DNA of 40,422 nucleotides from a virus, in the IMG/VR virus record IMGVR_UViG_3300048833_000717, positions 1 through 40,422 of that record; one strand, 5' to 3'. Shown piece by piece: positions 1 through 9,541 of this stretch. The position numbers and the translations under genes are program-made. The notes beneath the pieces were generated by a model that had not been told where the DNA came from, ran no database searches, and saw only the letters and a program-made list of their open reading frames with translations. Position 1 is the stretch's first letter, and each line of letters opens with the position of its first letter.

Positions 1-837
1 TCACAGCCAGTTCCGCAGCCGCAGCTCGAAACGGCTCTTGTTGACGTCGCGCCGTTCAAAGAAATCCACGTCGATCAGGCTGCCATAATGGATGCGCTGA
101 GGCAGGCTGCCTGCGCCCAGCGTGTCGTCCGACTCCACCAGCAGCAACGGCTCCGTCCGCCCGGCCGCCATGATGATCGTCTTCAATTCGCAAACCTCGG
201 CGTCTGTCAGATGGCTGAAAACACCCCGCACCTCAGGCACGACGGCGCGGCGCCAGCTGCTCTGCTCACCACCATCATGGGTCCGCACCTCAGACAGATC
301 GTTGGCGCGCCAACCAGCGCCCCAGTCGAAGCCGCGCATGTCGCTGGTAGCCCGCCCCGGCTCCCACCGCTTGCCGATCGCGATCACGCCCAGGTTCCAT
401 GGGTTCAAGTCCACCGGGCCTGGCCAGTTGATGTAGATGCGCAGGTAGCGAACCGGCCGGGGCGCCGGGAGCATCATCAGGGCATGGGCGCGCCGATCGC
501 GGAACACGCCGTCGGCAGCCGGCGGAAACTCGCCCCAGGCCACATACTCGAACAGCTCGGTGGCAGGGTCATCGACCCACGGTCCGACCGGCGCGCCGTC
601 AGCATTGGTGCGGCCATAGGCCTTCCAGGTGCCGCCCGACGGTCCGTTGTGAAACAGCAGGGCGAATGTATCGAGCAGCCTGTCTGCGAACAGATCCAGA
701 TCGATCCAGGCCGTCCATGCGCCGCCGACCGACACCTGCGCAGTCACCTTGGGCTGAGCGGACAGCGCTGGATGCACCCACAAATCGGGCGCCAATGACG
801 CGGCCAGTAACGGATAGGGCTTCATCAGCCAGGTCAC
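1..837 (-). CDS. Phage tail protein, 278 aa, probably distal tail or tip component
   Basis: The frame is complete: the stop is the first three bases of the window, and the start is a GTG whose GTGA overlaps the stop of the upstream gene. An in-frame ATG four codons later is an alternative start. I do not recognise a named family. The protein is rich in Trp, Asp and short beta-type stretches, has no membrane segment or signal peptide, and contains internal patterns such as RYLRIYINWPG that look like a carbohydrate-binding or jelly-roll style strand. It is the last gene visible downstream of the tape measure and large tail-tip gene, so a structural tail role is inferred from position. The tail cluster presumably continues past the left edge. 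Confidence 0.7.
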   Translation of the reverse strand: MTWLMKPYPLLAASLAPDLWVHPALSAQPKVTAQVSVGGAWTAWIDLDLFADRLLDTFALLFHNGPSGGTWKAYGRTNADGAPVGPWVDDPATELFEYVAWGEFPPAADGVFRDRRAHALMMLPAPRPVRYLRIYINWPGPVDLNPWNLGVIAIGKRWEPGRATSDMRGFDWGAGWRANDLSEVRTHDGGEQSSWRRAVVPEVRGVFSHLTDAEVCELKTIIMAAGRTEPLLLVESDDTLGAGSLPQRIHYGSLIDVDFFERRDVNKSRFELRLRNWL

Positions 838-1199
838 AGCAGCACCAGCCCGGTCAGCGTAGTCGTTCCATTGTTCGCATCCACACGGGCGTGGATCACC
901 AGCATGTTCACCGCAACCGGCATGCCGAAACGGCCCGCGTATGGAATCGTCACCGTCCTGCCCTCCAGATCAGGGTACAGGCCGGCAATGACGACCATGT
1001 CCCGAGCCCGCGGCGCGCTCATCTGCCCCAGCTGGCGGACCGACTCCGCCAGCGCATCGGCCTCGTTCACCAGTGGGCTCACCTGGCTCGTATCCAGCGC
1101 CGCCTCACCCCACAGTGCCTCTATCGTGGGCGAGATGGCGGCGGCGAACCGATCCTCCGTCTTCAGAAACTCGGCGCGAGTAAGGGTGGCGGTACTCAT
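834..1199 (-). CDS. Hypothetical tail-cluster protein, 121 aa
   Basis: The ATG at 1199 overlaps the stop of the 159-aa gene as ATGA and the stop overlaps the next GTG, so the gene is locked into the tail operon. Longer upstream extensions of this frame run through the neighbouring gene and are not credible. The N-terminal half looks helical (LTRAEFLKTEDRFAAAI), while the C-terminal half is beta-rich and ends in TTTLTGLVLL. No family is recognised. Its place among tail-tip genes suggests a small virion or assembly protein, but nothing in the sequence proves this. Confidence 0.7.
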   Translation of the reverse strand: MSTATLTRAEFLKTEDRFAAAISPTIEALWGEAALDTSQVSPLVNEADALAESVRQLGQMSAPRARDMVVIAGLYPDLEGRTVTIPYAGRFGMPVAVNMLVIHARVDANNGTTTLTGLVLL

Positions 1200-1675
1200 G
1201 ATCCCATGGCCTCCTCCGGCGTGATGCCGGCAGCGATACGAGCGGCTTCTTCGTCGCTCTCGATCACGCCGATTGCGCGCATCCAGGCTGTGCCCTGCTG
1301 ATGAAACGAACCGGTCGTGGGAATCGGCTCTTTGAGAGCCGTGGTCGCGTTGATCAGGCGCTGCGTGAACCCGTCCGGATCGACGTACTGCCCGGCCCAC
1401 GGATGGCCGTCGGGGTAAACGGCCGTCAGCATGCGGTTCGCGCGAGCCGTTTGTGCGGCGGTGTAGAGGCCGAGGATCTGCAGGCCGGTGAGGTAGCGGG
1501 GGCCGATATGCGGCACAAAATCCAGCAACTCGGCATCCCAGCGCCAGGCCGAAAGGTCGGGCAGTTCGGCGAATTCCTTAAAGGCCATGCCTGGCGCGAT
1601 GCTCTCGGCCGGATCGTCCAGCACGATCTGGTCGATGGCGCCAGAGGCCTCATTGTAGATGACCCAGCAGCTCAT
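1196..1675 (-). CDS. Hypothetical tail-cluster protein, 159 aa
   Basis: The ATG at 1675 overlaps the stop of the large tail-tip gene (ATGA) and the stop overlaps the next start, indicating translational coupling. The N-terminus (SCWVIYNEASGAIDQIV) resembles the short beta-hairpin openings of small phage tail proteins, and the middle is helical. It lacks signal peptide, membrane segments and recognisable catalytic motifs. Tail fibre accessory or assembly proteins often sit directly after a tip or fibre gene, which is the only functional hint here. Confidence 0.7.
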   Translation of the reverse strand: MSCWVIYNEASGAIDQIVLDDPAESIAPGMAFKEFAELPDLSAWRWDAELLDFVPHIGPRYLTGLQILGLYTAAQTARANRMLTAVYPDGHPWAGQYVDPDGFTQRLINATTALKEPIPTTGSFHQQGTAWMRAIGVIESDEEAARIAAGITPEEAMGS

Positions 1676-4600
1676 GAGGATCGCGACACCTTGAAGGTGC
1701 CCGTCCAGCCCCCCGCCGAAAGCGTGCCGACAGGGCTCGCCATCAGCCGGATCTGCCAGAACTCCTGCGCGGCTGGACCTGAAACGCTGGTCGAGTAAGC
1801 GGCCGAGCCGCCGTTCCAGATGCCCTCCACGTCTTTCACGGACGGCAGCGATCCGGTGACATACCCGGTCACATCCACATAGGGGTCGCCGGTGCCGGCA
1901 AGGCGCTTCTGCGCCTTCATCTGCACGTTCGCGGATGAGCCGCCGTCCGTGCCGAAAAAGCCCGCGGTGGCGGAGATACTGATGGAGCCGCCCGGCCCGG
2001 CCGGGATGACCAGCTCATTCGAGACGACCATGTTGGAGCTGGTCGGCCGCAGGATGCTGTTGTCGGCGACCTCGATCGCGGCGGCGCCGCGGATCGACTT
2101 CAGCACCTGGATGATGATGTCCACCTGCTCGACCGGAGCCGCGCCGGGCGGATCATAGGTGGCGCGGAATACCAGCTTCCCGACGAGGCCGCCGATGTCC
2201 GTGATCGTGTAGTTGCCTGCGCTGTCGATCGAGCCAGCAGCGGCCGTGTGCGTCAGCGCCGCGAAGGTGCAGCTGGCCGTCACGTCGGCGCCGGCATAGC
2301 GGCATTGCAGGCGGCCCGTGGCACCCGTGAATGCGTCGGCGAGCGGTGCACCCGCCGAATCGCAGGGCACAGTCCAGGTTGGAAGGCTGGGGGTCACCGC
2401 AAAGGTGGAAACGCCGTCGGCGCCGGCCTTGGTGCGCAGGCTCCAGTTCGCGTTGGAGGCGGCCGGCGGCAGCGGCGGGCCGTTCACGGCCATCTTGGTG
2501 TGGGCGGCCGTTACAGTCCAGCTGGAGCCATAGCGCTCGACCTCCTCGCCAATGGAGAAGGTGAAGCCGATGGCGACATCGTCCCACATCCCAACCCAAA
2601 CGTTTCGGGTCTTGCTGTCGGCCGTCGTCTGCGCGGCGTCTGCGGCGCTCTTCGCGATGGCCGTGAACAGGTCCAGCAGCAGCTGCCGAGCGTAATAGTA
2701 ATCGGTGAACTTGCCCCGGAAGGTGGTGGCCACGATCGGCGTGTCGGCGGCGGTGTTGTTCCAGGCGGGCGTCAGACCGGCGAGGTACGTGTTGAGGGCG
2801 GTCCTGGCGTTCGCCCATGCGGTGTAGCTGGCATGGCCGGTGACGGCGAGCGTCGCGGCGCGCGCCGCGATCACCGCATATTCATCGTCGATCGCGGTCC
2901 ATTCTTTAATTGCAGCCGGCTTTTCGCCACGGCTGAGATACCCGTCTGAAACGATGATCGAGATCGAGGACAGCGCTGATGCTGCGCCTGCCAGAGCCGT
3001 GGCGGCATCCGCAACCAGTGCCGCTGCCGACTGACTGCCGACATTGAGGGTGTTCTGTGCGGTGTTTTCGCCGGTGACATCAGCCCCCGGAGCCGCCCGA
3101 CCAAGATACGGTTCGCCGACCAGTACTTGACCGGCCGTGCGGCCCAAGAACGCGATGTGTGGCCAGGCAAAGGCAGCCCCTTCGGGGATTAGGACGGATC
3201 CGCTTACGGTCTGCCATACCCCCGTTGAGGTTCCCGCATCCAGGCGCGTTCCCACGAGCTCCAGGGTCATCAGATAGGTGAAATCGGCGTCCAGAATGTT
3301 CAGCAGTGCGACGGATTCACCCGTCGCACCGAGCCCATTGAGGACGCTGTGGCGGCCATGGAGGGTCTCTCCCGGAGAGACAGGAAATGGCTGGATGCCG
3401 GCAGCGACAGGTGCTGTCCAGCCAGCGTATTGATAAACACCTCCGGAGGCCAGTGACCTGATGCGATAGCGATCCGCGAGGCGCCCACCGCCGGCGAGCG
3501 CGTCCCGCACAGTGTAGGCACTACTGCTCCACATATCGGATAGCGTGATCGGGTCCGGGATCAGATTTCCAGCATCCGCGTTTCGGGTGGCACTGTCAGC
3601 CGGCCTGCCCGCGCCGGTCACCAGCGCCCAGTCGAGATTGTCGAGCAGGGCCAAGGCGCCCAGACCACTGATATCCTCCGCCCTCAAGATCCCGGCGATC
3701 TCCGCCTCGCCGTGCGGCCGGTTGTTATGGCCCCAACCCACAGCACGGCGGCGGTTCGGCATCACTATGGCCTCGCGCTCCACGCTGATCAGCTCATGTG
3801 CAGCGAAACTTTTCAGCGGCGCGGCGAAATCGAGGCGTCCCAGCTCGAACTGGCCGCCCGACAGCACCTTCCAATACGCGCCCAGGCCTGAGACCAGTTG
3901 ATCAAGCGCCGTGGCGGCGGTTCGCTCGTCGTTCACGAACAGCTGGGCCTGCCCTGGGTAGAGCGCATTGAAGCCAGCGGCGCCCGCGCTGACGTCGATC
4001 GAGGACCGCATCGCAACCAGGGCCAGTGCGATATCGCCGGCCGTCTGCGGTCCGCTGGCAGTGATGTCGGCCGTCAGCGGATAGGTGGGAGTCGTCCAGG
4101 GGCGGACGAGCGTCAGGCCGCCGGCATTGCCGCAGACATCGCACGTGCCGTCGGCTGGCGTGTTGGCTCGCAGGGCCGCTAGATCCGCGCGCACCACCCC
4201 GGCCCCGAACGGTGCGCCACCATCGAAAACACCATGGAACACACTGGTCGGCCGGCCGATCAGCAGCCAGATGTTGTAGACCCGGTCCACCTGCATGGCT
4301 GGCACGTTCAGGCATTTTCCCGAGCGCATCGGCACGACCTTGCCGGCATGATCGACCGCACCGGCGCCATCCAGCAGCGGGTTCGCGGTGGAGCCGAACC
4401 GGGTCGACAGCAGCGTAGAGCGCAATGGCTGGCCATTATCCAGCAGGGTCAGTGTCAGCGCCCCGTCGGCCGTCACCCCCATCGTTTCGACCACATAGGT
4501 GGCCGCCTCGCCGAAATCCGAGTCCGACGCATCCGCGAGGCCGGCAGGCCAGCTGGCAGAGCGCAGTATGACGGTCGATCCCACCCAGATCATGGACGAC

Positions 4601-4845
4601 AGCGGGCTGTCGCGCCCCACCGCCAGCACCAGCTGACCGACCTGGGGTGTGGCGCCCTGCCCGAACTTGCCGTCAGCAAAGCCCAGATCCAGCTCGAAAT
4701 CCGGCAGCGACCGGATGACATCCGGCCGCCACTGCTGACCCATGAAGCGGCCGGTGACCCGCGCGTTATGAACGAACCGATGCACCTCCGCCACGCCGTC
4801 TGCCGGTCGGCGCGGCGACAGCGTCACCAGCGTGGTCAGGCTCAT
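1672..4845 (-). CDS. Large tail tip / host-specificity-like protein, 1057 aa
   Basis: This is the first long gene after the tape measure, the position used in siphoviruses by the baseplate hub and central tail-tip protein. The first 400 residues look like a globular hub with many beta strands and one CxxC (CDVCGNAGG, near residue 235). The region around residues 640 to 740 is Ala-rich and helical, a possible trimeric coiled coil. The C-terminal 350 residues are beta-rich, with Gly/Ser/Thr runs like stacked Ig or fibronectin-type receptor-binding modules. The start ATG overlaps the tape-measure stop by four bases. Assignment rests on position, size and composition; I cannot identify a specific Pfam family by eye. 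It probably contributes to adsorption together with the spike encoded near 25338. Confidence 0.75.
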   Translation of the reverse strand: MSLTTLVTLSPRRPADGVAEVHRFVHNARVTGRFMGQQWRPDVIRSLPDFELDLGFADGKFGQGATPQVGQLVLAVGRDSPLSSMIWVGSTVILRSASWPAGLADASDSDFGEAATYVVETMGVTADGALTLTLLDNGQPLRSTLLSTRFGSTANPLLDGAGAVDHAGKVVPMRSGKCLNVPAMQVDRVYNIWLLIGRPTSVFHGVFDGGAPFGAGVVRADLAALRANTPADGTCDVCGNAGGLTLVRPWTTPTYPLTADITASGPQTAGDIALALVAMRSSIDVSAGAAGFNALYPGQAQLFVNDERTAATALDQLVSGLGAYWKVLSGGQFELGRLDFAAPLKSFAAHELISVEREAIVMPNRRRAVGWGHNNRPHGEAEIAGILRAEDISGLGALALLDNLDWALVTGAGRPADSATRNADAGNLIPDPITLSDMWSSSAYTVRDALAGGGRLADRYRIRSLASGGVYQYAGWTAPVAAGIQPFPVSPGETLHGRHSVLNGLGATGESVALLNILDADFTYLMTLELVGTRLDAGTSTGVWQTVSGSVLIPEGAAFAWPHIAFLGRTAGQVLVGEPYLGRAAPGADVTGENTAQNTLNVGSQSAAALVADAATALAGAASALSSISIIVSDGYLSRGEKPAAIKEWTAIDDEYAVIAARAATLAVTGHASYTAWANARTALNTYLAGLTPAWNNTAADTPIVATTFRGKFTDYYYARQLLLDLFTAIAKSAADAAQTTADSKTRNVWVGMWDDVAIGFTFSIGEEVERYGSSWTVTAAHTKMAVNGPPLPPAASNANWSLRTKAGADGVSTFAVTPSLPTWTVPCDSAGAPLADAFTGATGRLQCRYAGADVTASCTFAALTHTAAAGSIDSAGNYTITDIGGLVGKLVFRATYDPPGAAPVEQVDIIIQVLKSIRGAAAIEVADNSILRPTSSNMVVSNELVIPAGPGGSISISATAGFFGTDGGSSANVQMKAQKRLAGTGDPYVDVTGYVTGSLPSVKDVEGIWNGGSAAYSTSVSGPAAQEFWQIRLMASPVGTLSAGGWTGTFKVSRSS

Positions 4846-7805
4846 ACCGCCCGCCTCGCATACTGGGCCAGCAGACCCAGATCGAGCGAATTGCCACCGC
4901 CGGCGGCGATCATCTGCTGGATGCCCGAGTTGATTCGCTCAAGGATCACCGTCTGCTCATCGAGAGTCGTGTTCGCCTCGGTGAGCTTGTCGTTGGTCAG
5001 GTTCTGCGCGGCCGAGCTGGCGGCGGCCACCCGCTGTTCCGTTTGCGCCATCAGCTGCTCGATCGTGGTGATGGCATCGTTGCGATCCGCCGCATATTGC
5101 CCGGTCGAGCCATAGGCCGAGCGGGAGAGGTCGATCTGCTGCTGGATGATCGAGGCGAGCGCGTCGATCTGGCTGACGTCTCCCCCGTTCACCAGCCCCT
5201 GCAGCCGGCTTCGTTCGGTGGACAGCGCTGCGAGCTGGTCGGAGACTGAGCCCTCGGCACGGCTGCCGAACTTCAGATCGTCCAGCAGCGCCTTCACGCT
5301 GGCGAGCTGCTCTTCCGCCTGATCCTTGATCAGCTTGGTACGCTCTTCCGCGTTGATGCGCTCGATCTCGACGACGTCGAAGCCATAGGCGCGGGCGATC
5401 CGCACCCGCTCTGCGGCCTGCCGCTCGAAATCGCGCGCAGCGCTGGCGAATGGGTTTTCCCGATCCGCCAGATAATTCTCAAGGCCTTGCACCTTGAGCG
5501 CCTCGCTGACGGCCTTGTCGAGGTTTTCGGCATATTGCCGCAGCACGGTCTGCACGCGCGGGCTCACCCCGGCGACGGCGCCGTCGCGGATGGCGTCGGC
5601 CAGCGCAGCCTGCACGGCCGCGTTGGCATCCTCTCCGAAAGCCAGCACGCCCGGCTGCTTCTTCCGCGTGCGGCCCTGCCCGGTGGTGTCGACCCGATAA
5701 TATTTGCCGTTCTGGCCCAGCGACACGGAATAGTCGCCCACCCGGCCGCCCAGTGTGTCGATGATCGAGGAAAGCGCGTTGGTGAAATTGTTGCCCAGGA
5801 TGTCGGCATTCTTCACCTGGGTGCCACCTGTGCCGGTGGCCGCCCCTTGCACCATTTGCCCGCCAGAGCCGGTCAGTGTGACGCTGCCATTCTTCTCGCC
5901 CACGAACAGGCCGCCGATTGCGGTGCCGACAGCTGCGCCGATCGCCTGGCCGACGCCGGGCGGCAGCCAGCCCATCGCCTCGGCCGCCTTGCCCGCCTGC
6001 GTGCCGATGGCGGCGCCGATCTTCTCTTCTTTCGCGCCCTTGCCCACGATCTCGGCCACTGCGGAGCCGAACGCGACGCTCTGGAAAACGCCCCCGATCT
6101 GGTCGGCGAAGGGCGTATCACCGAACACGTCCCTCAGCTGCTTCACAACGGGGCGGAAGGCTTCCTTGAACTCATCTGTCCTCGCGGCTGCCAGCAGCGG
6201 ACGGGCGATGGTGCCCATCGACCCGCGCAGATCCTGCCCGTCACCACTCAGGATGGCCGCCGCCAGCTCCTCCAGTGTTCGCGCCGCCTCTCCGCCGATC
6301 AGTGTGCCGATCTGGCCGGCGGTGCGCACGGCCTCGCGCCGAAACGCGTCAGCCTGAGCCCTGCCGGCCTCCTCGGCCGCCCTGCGATAGTCGATCCCAC
6401 GCTCGGCCTGTTCGACGGCAGCCGCTATTCCGGTCGTCTCCCGGCTGCGCTGGGTTGCCGTCTCGCGCCCCTTGTCGGCCGCATCCAGCCCGCCCAGGAA
6501 CCCAATGTAGCTGCCGTCACCACGCGCCAGTTTGCCGATCTGAATTGAGGCGGCTTCAGCAATCTTCACCAGCGATTCGATCAGGCGCGCCTGCTCATCC
6601 GCCATCCGCTTCGCTTCGCGGGCGGCGGATGTGGCGGCCCGTTTGGCTTCGCTGGCGGCCTTGTCAGCCAGCTGCTCTGCCTCACGCGCCGCTTCCGCAC
6701 CGGCCTGCTTCGCTGCGCGGGTGAAATCCCGGACACTGTTTTTGTCGAACGGATCGAACCGCATCACCTCGCCATCGATGAACAGCTGGTTGCCGCGGGA
6801 TTCCGCGATGCGGCGATCGGATCGCCGTCCGGCGGCCGCCTGGCGCTGGGCCTCCCGCGCCGCGTCCAGCTGCGATGGCTTCAGCAGTTCAATGGCGTCT
6901 CCTGCCGGCGTGCCGGCCAGCAGCAGCTTGTCGAATGCCCGTGGCAGCAGCCCGTTCGACCGGGCGGTGAAGTCTGCGACGGCGTTCAGCGCCTTCGCCA
7001 TCGCGCCGCCTACGCCGACGGCCCATTCGCCCAGCTCGTCGAGCACATCGTCCAGCACGCCGCCCAGTTCGCTGGCAGCGCCGGCGATACCGTCCATGGC
7101 CAGCTCGATTTCGGCGCCATCATCCCCGAATCGATCGGCCAGGCTCCCCATCTCGTCACCGGCCTCGCCCAGCGTCCGCATCAGCAGACCCAGCCCCATG
7201 ACCGCCACTGTGATGGCCGCGCCCCATGGGCCTGTCAGCACGGCACCAACCCGGCCCGCTGCCCCGCCCATCATGCTCATCGCGTAGCCGACCTGGTTGG
7301 CCTGCTGGGCAAATATGATCAGCGGAGACGTGCCGGACGCGGCCTGCGTGGCGATATCGTTCAGCTGCATGCCCAGCTGGGCCTGTCCTATCCGCCCGCT
7401 CACCTGCACCTTGCGGATCGCATCTGCCGCCTGCCGCTCCGCCGCTTCCTTGCGGCGCGCCTCGCTGATCACGGCATTTGCTGCGCGGCGGGCTTCTTCG
7501 ATCTCCTGCTGGGCCACTCGGCGGATCTCCTCGATCCGCTCCATCGCTGCCTGCCGCTCGCTCCCGCGCTTCCCCGCGGCCGTGGCTCGCACGTCGTTCA
7601 GCTGTCGGCGGTTGGCTTCCTGCACGTCGCGCAGGGCCGAATTCACCGCTTGGGCAATGCTATTGCCGGATGCCTTCGCATCGGCCGCCGCAGCTCGAAA
7701 CCCGTCGCCAACGTCACGTGCGCTCTTGCCGATGCCCGCAAGCTCCGGCTTCGCCTGGGCGGCATCCACCGTGACCCGGCTCTGCAGATCCAGCTGCACC
7801 GTCAT
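4842..7805 (-). CDS. Tail tape measure protein, 987 aa
   Basis: It sets tail length and is ejected with DNA in siphoviruses. Evidence is the size, the Ala-rich coiled-coil character (residues 60 to 150 and 360 to 420 are long Glu/Arg/Ala heptad-like helices) and the hydrophobic glycine-rich stretch around residues 165 to 215 that could span the membrane. The N-terminus resembles the TMP_2 lambda-H-type opening, including a QLNDIATQAASG segment. A second hydrophobic Gly/Ala stretch lies near residues 600 to 640, followed by a charged helical C-terminus. The ATG overlaps the stop of the frameshifted GT chaperone frame as ATGA, which is the classical G-GT-H order. Its presence with a tube protein and no sheath gene indicates a flexible non-contractile tail. 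Confidence 0.93.
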   Translation of the reverse strand: MTVQLDLQSRVTVDAAQAKPELAGIGKSARDVGDGFRAAAADAKASGNSIAQAVNSALRDVQEANRRQLNDVRATAAGKRGSERQAAMERIEEIRRVAQQEIEEARRAANAVISEARRKEAAERQAADAIRKVQVSGRIGQAQLGMQLNDIATQAASGTSPLIIFAQQANQVGYAMSMMGGAAGRVGAVLTGPWGAAITVAVMGLGLLMRTLGEAGDEMGSLADRFGDDGAEIELAMDGIAGAASELGGVLDDVLDELGEWAVGVGGAMAKALNAVADFTARSNGLLPRAFDKLLLAGTPAGDAIELLKPSQLDAAREAQRQAAAGRRSDRRIAESRGNQLFIDGEVMRFDPFDKNSVRDFTRAAKQAGAEAAREAEQLADKAASEAKRAATSAAREAKRMADEQARLIESLVKIAEAASIQIGKLARGDGSYIGFLGGLDAADKGRETATQRSRETTGIAAAVEQAERGIDYRRAAEEAGRAQADAFRREAVRTAGQIGTLIGGEAARTLEELAAAILSGDGQDLRGSMGTIARPLLAAARTDEFKEAFRPVVKQLRDVFGDTPFADQIGGVFQSVAFGSAVAEIVGKGAKEEKIGAAIGTQAGKAAEAMGWLPPGVGQAIGAAVGTAIGGLFVGEKNGSVTLTGSGGQMVQGAATGTGGTQVKNADILGNNFTNALSSIIDTLGGRVGDYSVSLGQNGKYYRVDTTGQGRTRKKQPGVLAFGEDANAAVQAALADAIRDGAVAGVSPRVQTVLRQYAENLDKAVSEALKVQGLENYLADRENPFASAARDFERQAAERVRIARAYGFDVVEIERINAEERTKLIKDQAEEQLASVKALLDDLKFGSRAEGSVSDQLAALSTERSRLQGLVNGGDVSQIDALASIIQQQIDLSRSAYGSTGQYAADRNDAITTIEQLMAQTEQRVAAASSAAQNLTNDKLTEANTTLDEQTVILERINSGIQQMIAAGGGNSLDLGLLAQYARRAV

Positions 7806-8550
7806 TTTGTTGCCAGCCTCTCAGCCTGCACGGTCAGGGCCTCCCGCTCCATCACGCGCAGGTCCAGAAAGATCTGCGGCGTCATCTCGATCCCCAGCAA
7901 GCGGGCCGCCGGCTCGACGGCAGCATAGTCCAGCCCGGTGCGGATGCCGGCCAGCCCGGCGGTCTTCCATTGCGTGTCCAGCGCCAGGAACAGCCCGATC
8001 GATCGCCCCTCGTCATCCGCGTCGATCTCGGCCAGATCCTGCGCATCATCGTGCGGCAGCTTCGCCAGCTCGCGCGCGATGTTCTCAGGGCTGGCACCGG
8101 CCTGTTCCAATGCCGCTCTTATGCGCTCTCGGAAGCTGCTGCCCTCGCGCCGGTCCGGCCCGCTGCCGCCTGACGCCCAGCGGGCAGCGTCGCGGAGTTT
8201 TTTTCCCGCTCCCTCGGCCGGCCGGTCCAGAACTCAACATAGGAAACCGTCCAGGCCAGCACGAAGCCGGGCAGGTCCAGAAGGGCAGCGGCGCCATCGC
8301 GGCTGAAGGGCAGCGGCGCGCCATCGGCGTCCACCACATCCTCCCAGTCCTTCACGATCCGCAGGAAGTTATCCAGCTCTTCCTCGGACGAAAGGCTCGC
8401 CGAATCATCGTGGAAGATCCGGTTGAACTCGTCGCGGCCGATGCGGACGATCTTCAGCTTCAGAACCTGCTCGACGATCTCCCCATCGGGAGACACGCTA
8501 TTCCAGCGGACCGGCCATTTTGAGACCGGATCCTTCACCAGCTTGAACAT
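7802..8550 (-). CDS. Tail assembly chaperone GT, 249 aa, made by predicted -1 frameshift
   Basis: This is the predicted fusion read by the ribosome from 8550 to 8197 in frame zero (118 codons), then from 8197 to 7802 after slipping back one base (131 codons). The slip site is A AAA AAC at 8203-8197, in frame with the G gene. After the shift the reading continues through RERIRAALEQAGASPENIARE to the end at LATK, directly before the tape measure. The downstream part has no good independent start: its first possible codon is a TTG at 8110 inside the overlap. In lambda and relatives the minor GT product binds the tape measure through the T part and recruits tube protein. The arrangement here matches that family. 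Confidence 0.88.
8119..8550 (-). CDS. Tail assembly chaperone G, 143 aa (unshifted product)
   Basis: This is the main product of the chaperone gene when no frameshift occurs. The gene lies between the tube protein and the tape measure, the fixed position of lambda G-type chaperones. It is small and acidic in the middle (SLSSEEELDNFLRIVKDWED) with a Trp/Phe-rich helix before the slip site. The 25 residues after the slip site (TLPAGRQAAAGRTGARAAA type) are low-complexity, as expected when that stretch is conserved mainly for the RNA signal and the overlapping frame. The start ATG at 8550 lies 28 bases below the tube gene stop. Confidence 0.88.
   Translation of the reverse strand: MFKLVKDPVSKWPVRWNSVSPDGEIVEQVLKLKIVRIGRDEFNRIFHDDSASLSSEEELDNFLRIVKDWEDVVDADGAPLPFSRDGAAALLDLPGFVLAWTVSYVEFWTGRPREREKNSATLPAGRQAAAGRTGARAAASESA
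8158..8203 (-). promoter_or_regulatory. Programmed -1 ribosomal frameshift site: slippery heptamer plus stem
   Basis: On the coding strand the heptamer A AAA AAC occupies 8203 to 8197 in the correct X XXY YYZ phase for the G frame. Eleven bases later a perfect 8-base inverted repeat begins: GCCCGCTG (8185-8178), a 12-base loop, then CAGCGGGC (8165-8158), a plausible stimulatory stem. The minus-one frame opens into the 131 codons that run up to the tape measure start. The heptamer and the phase are read directly; the efficiency is unknown. Confidence 0.88.
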
Positions 8551-8578
8551 CTGAGTTCCTTCGTCTGCGCGCGCGGCG

Positions 8579-9541
8579 CTATTTGGTCTTCAGGGTGAAG
8601 TCGTTTCCGGCGGCGGTGGAAACGAAATCGATTTCGGCCGAGAGGAAGATCCGGTTCGCCTCCACCGAAAAATCTCCGTTCACAAGCACGGCATTGGCGC
8701 TGGCGATCTCCACGATGTTCCCCGCGTCCAGGCCATGTGTCAGGTTGAATGCGCCCGGCGTGCCGGCGGCGATATCCGTGAAGAAGTTCCGGGCCGCGAG
8801 GTCGGGCAGCTCGAACAGCACCCGGGCGCGCGGAGAACGGGCGGAACCGCTCTCATCCTTGCCGAACACGATCTGGCGCGCCGCCGTCGTCGAGTAATAT
8901 TCGAGCTTATTGCCCAGGTTCAGCTCGAAGCTGCGCACCCCCAGCGTCACGCCGAACAGCTGAACAACGGTGTTGATCAGCGACACCTCGACCGGCGGCG
9001 GATAGACGGGCAACACCACGCCGGCCGGCGAGCTGGCGGTGATGATGTTCGCCTCATCCTGGTGAACGGCCATGAATTCCCAGGCGATCGAGGGCAGCTG
9101 TTTCTCGACCAGGCTGATCGTCATGTTGCCGCGCGCACCCTTGCCGCGCAGATCGAAGGCATTGCCCTTGTTTCCGGCCAGGCTCAGCGATCCGCCGTCA
9201 CCCACACCGATCAGCGGATAGCCGCATTCGGTGGCCGGCACCGGCACCGCGGCACCGAACTGGCAGCCACGGGTGAACTTCGCCCAGTGCGCGACACCGT
9301 CCACGGTCCCGGCACCTGTCAGCTCCTGGCTGAACCGGTGGCGCTGCCGCTTGGCGGTCCGGCGGGATGGATTCGCGCCATGAAAGCCGCGCTCGATCTG
9401 CCGGCGGACGTCCTCGCCCTCGATCGCCGTCATCGTATAGCCGAAGATCACGGAGGCGTCTGTCGCGGGCGCAGGCGCGGCCCAGGTGGCGTAGCTCGCC
9501 TCGGCCTTCGCCAGCATGAGGGAAAGGTCACTGATCGCCAT
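8579..9541 (-). CDS. Siphovirus-type major tail tube protein, 320 aa
   Basis: It follows the small gp38-position gene and precedes the G/GT chaperones, where the tube gene of B3-like phages and other siphoviruses lies. The sequence is beta-rich with few charged helices. It opens with MAISDLSLMLAKAEASY, a form common in tube proteins of this type, and ends with strands such as IFLSAEIDFVSTAAG. The ATG at 9541 was chosen because longer frames are Arg/Pro-rich shadow of the neighbouring gene, which this start overlaps by 14 bases. There is no tail sheath gene near it, in contrast to phage Mu, whose L and M genes encode sheath and tube. Confidence 0.8.
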   Translation of the reverse strand: MAISDLSLMLAKAEASYATWAAPAPATDASVIFGYTMTAIEGEDVRRQIERGFHGANPSRRTAKRQRHRFSQELTGAGTVDGVAHWAKFTRGCQFGAAVPVPATECGYPLIGVGDGGSLSLAGNKGNAFDLRGKGARGNMTISLVEKQLPSIAWEFMAVHQDEANIITASSPAGVVLPVYPPPVEVSLINTVVQLFGVTLGVRSFELNLGNKLEYYSTTAARQIVFGKDESGSARSPRARVLFELPDLAARNFFTDIAAGTPGAFNLTHGLDAGNIVEIASANAVLVNGDFSVEANRIFLSAEIDFVSTAAGNDFTLKTK

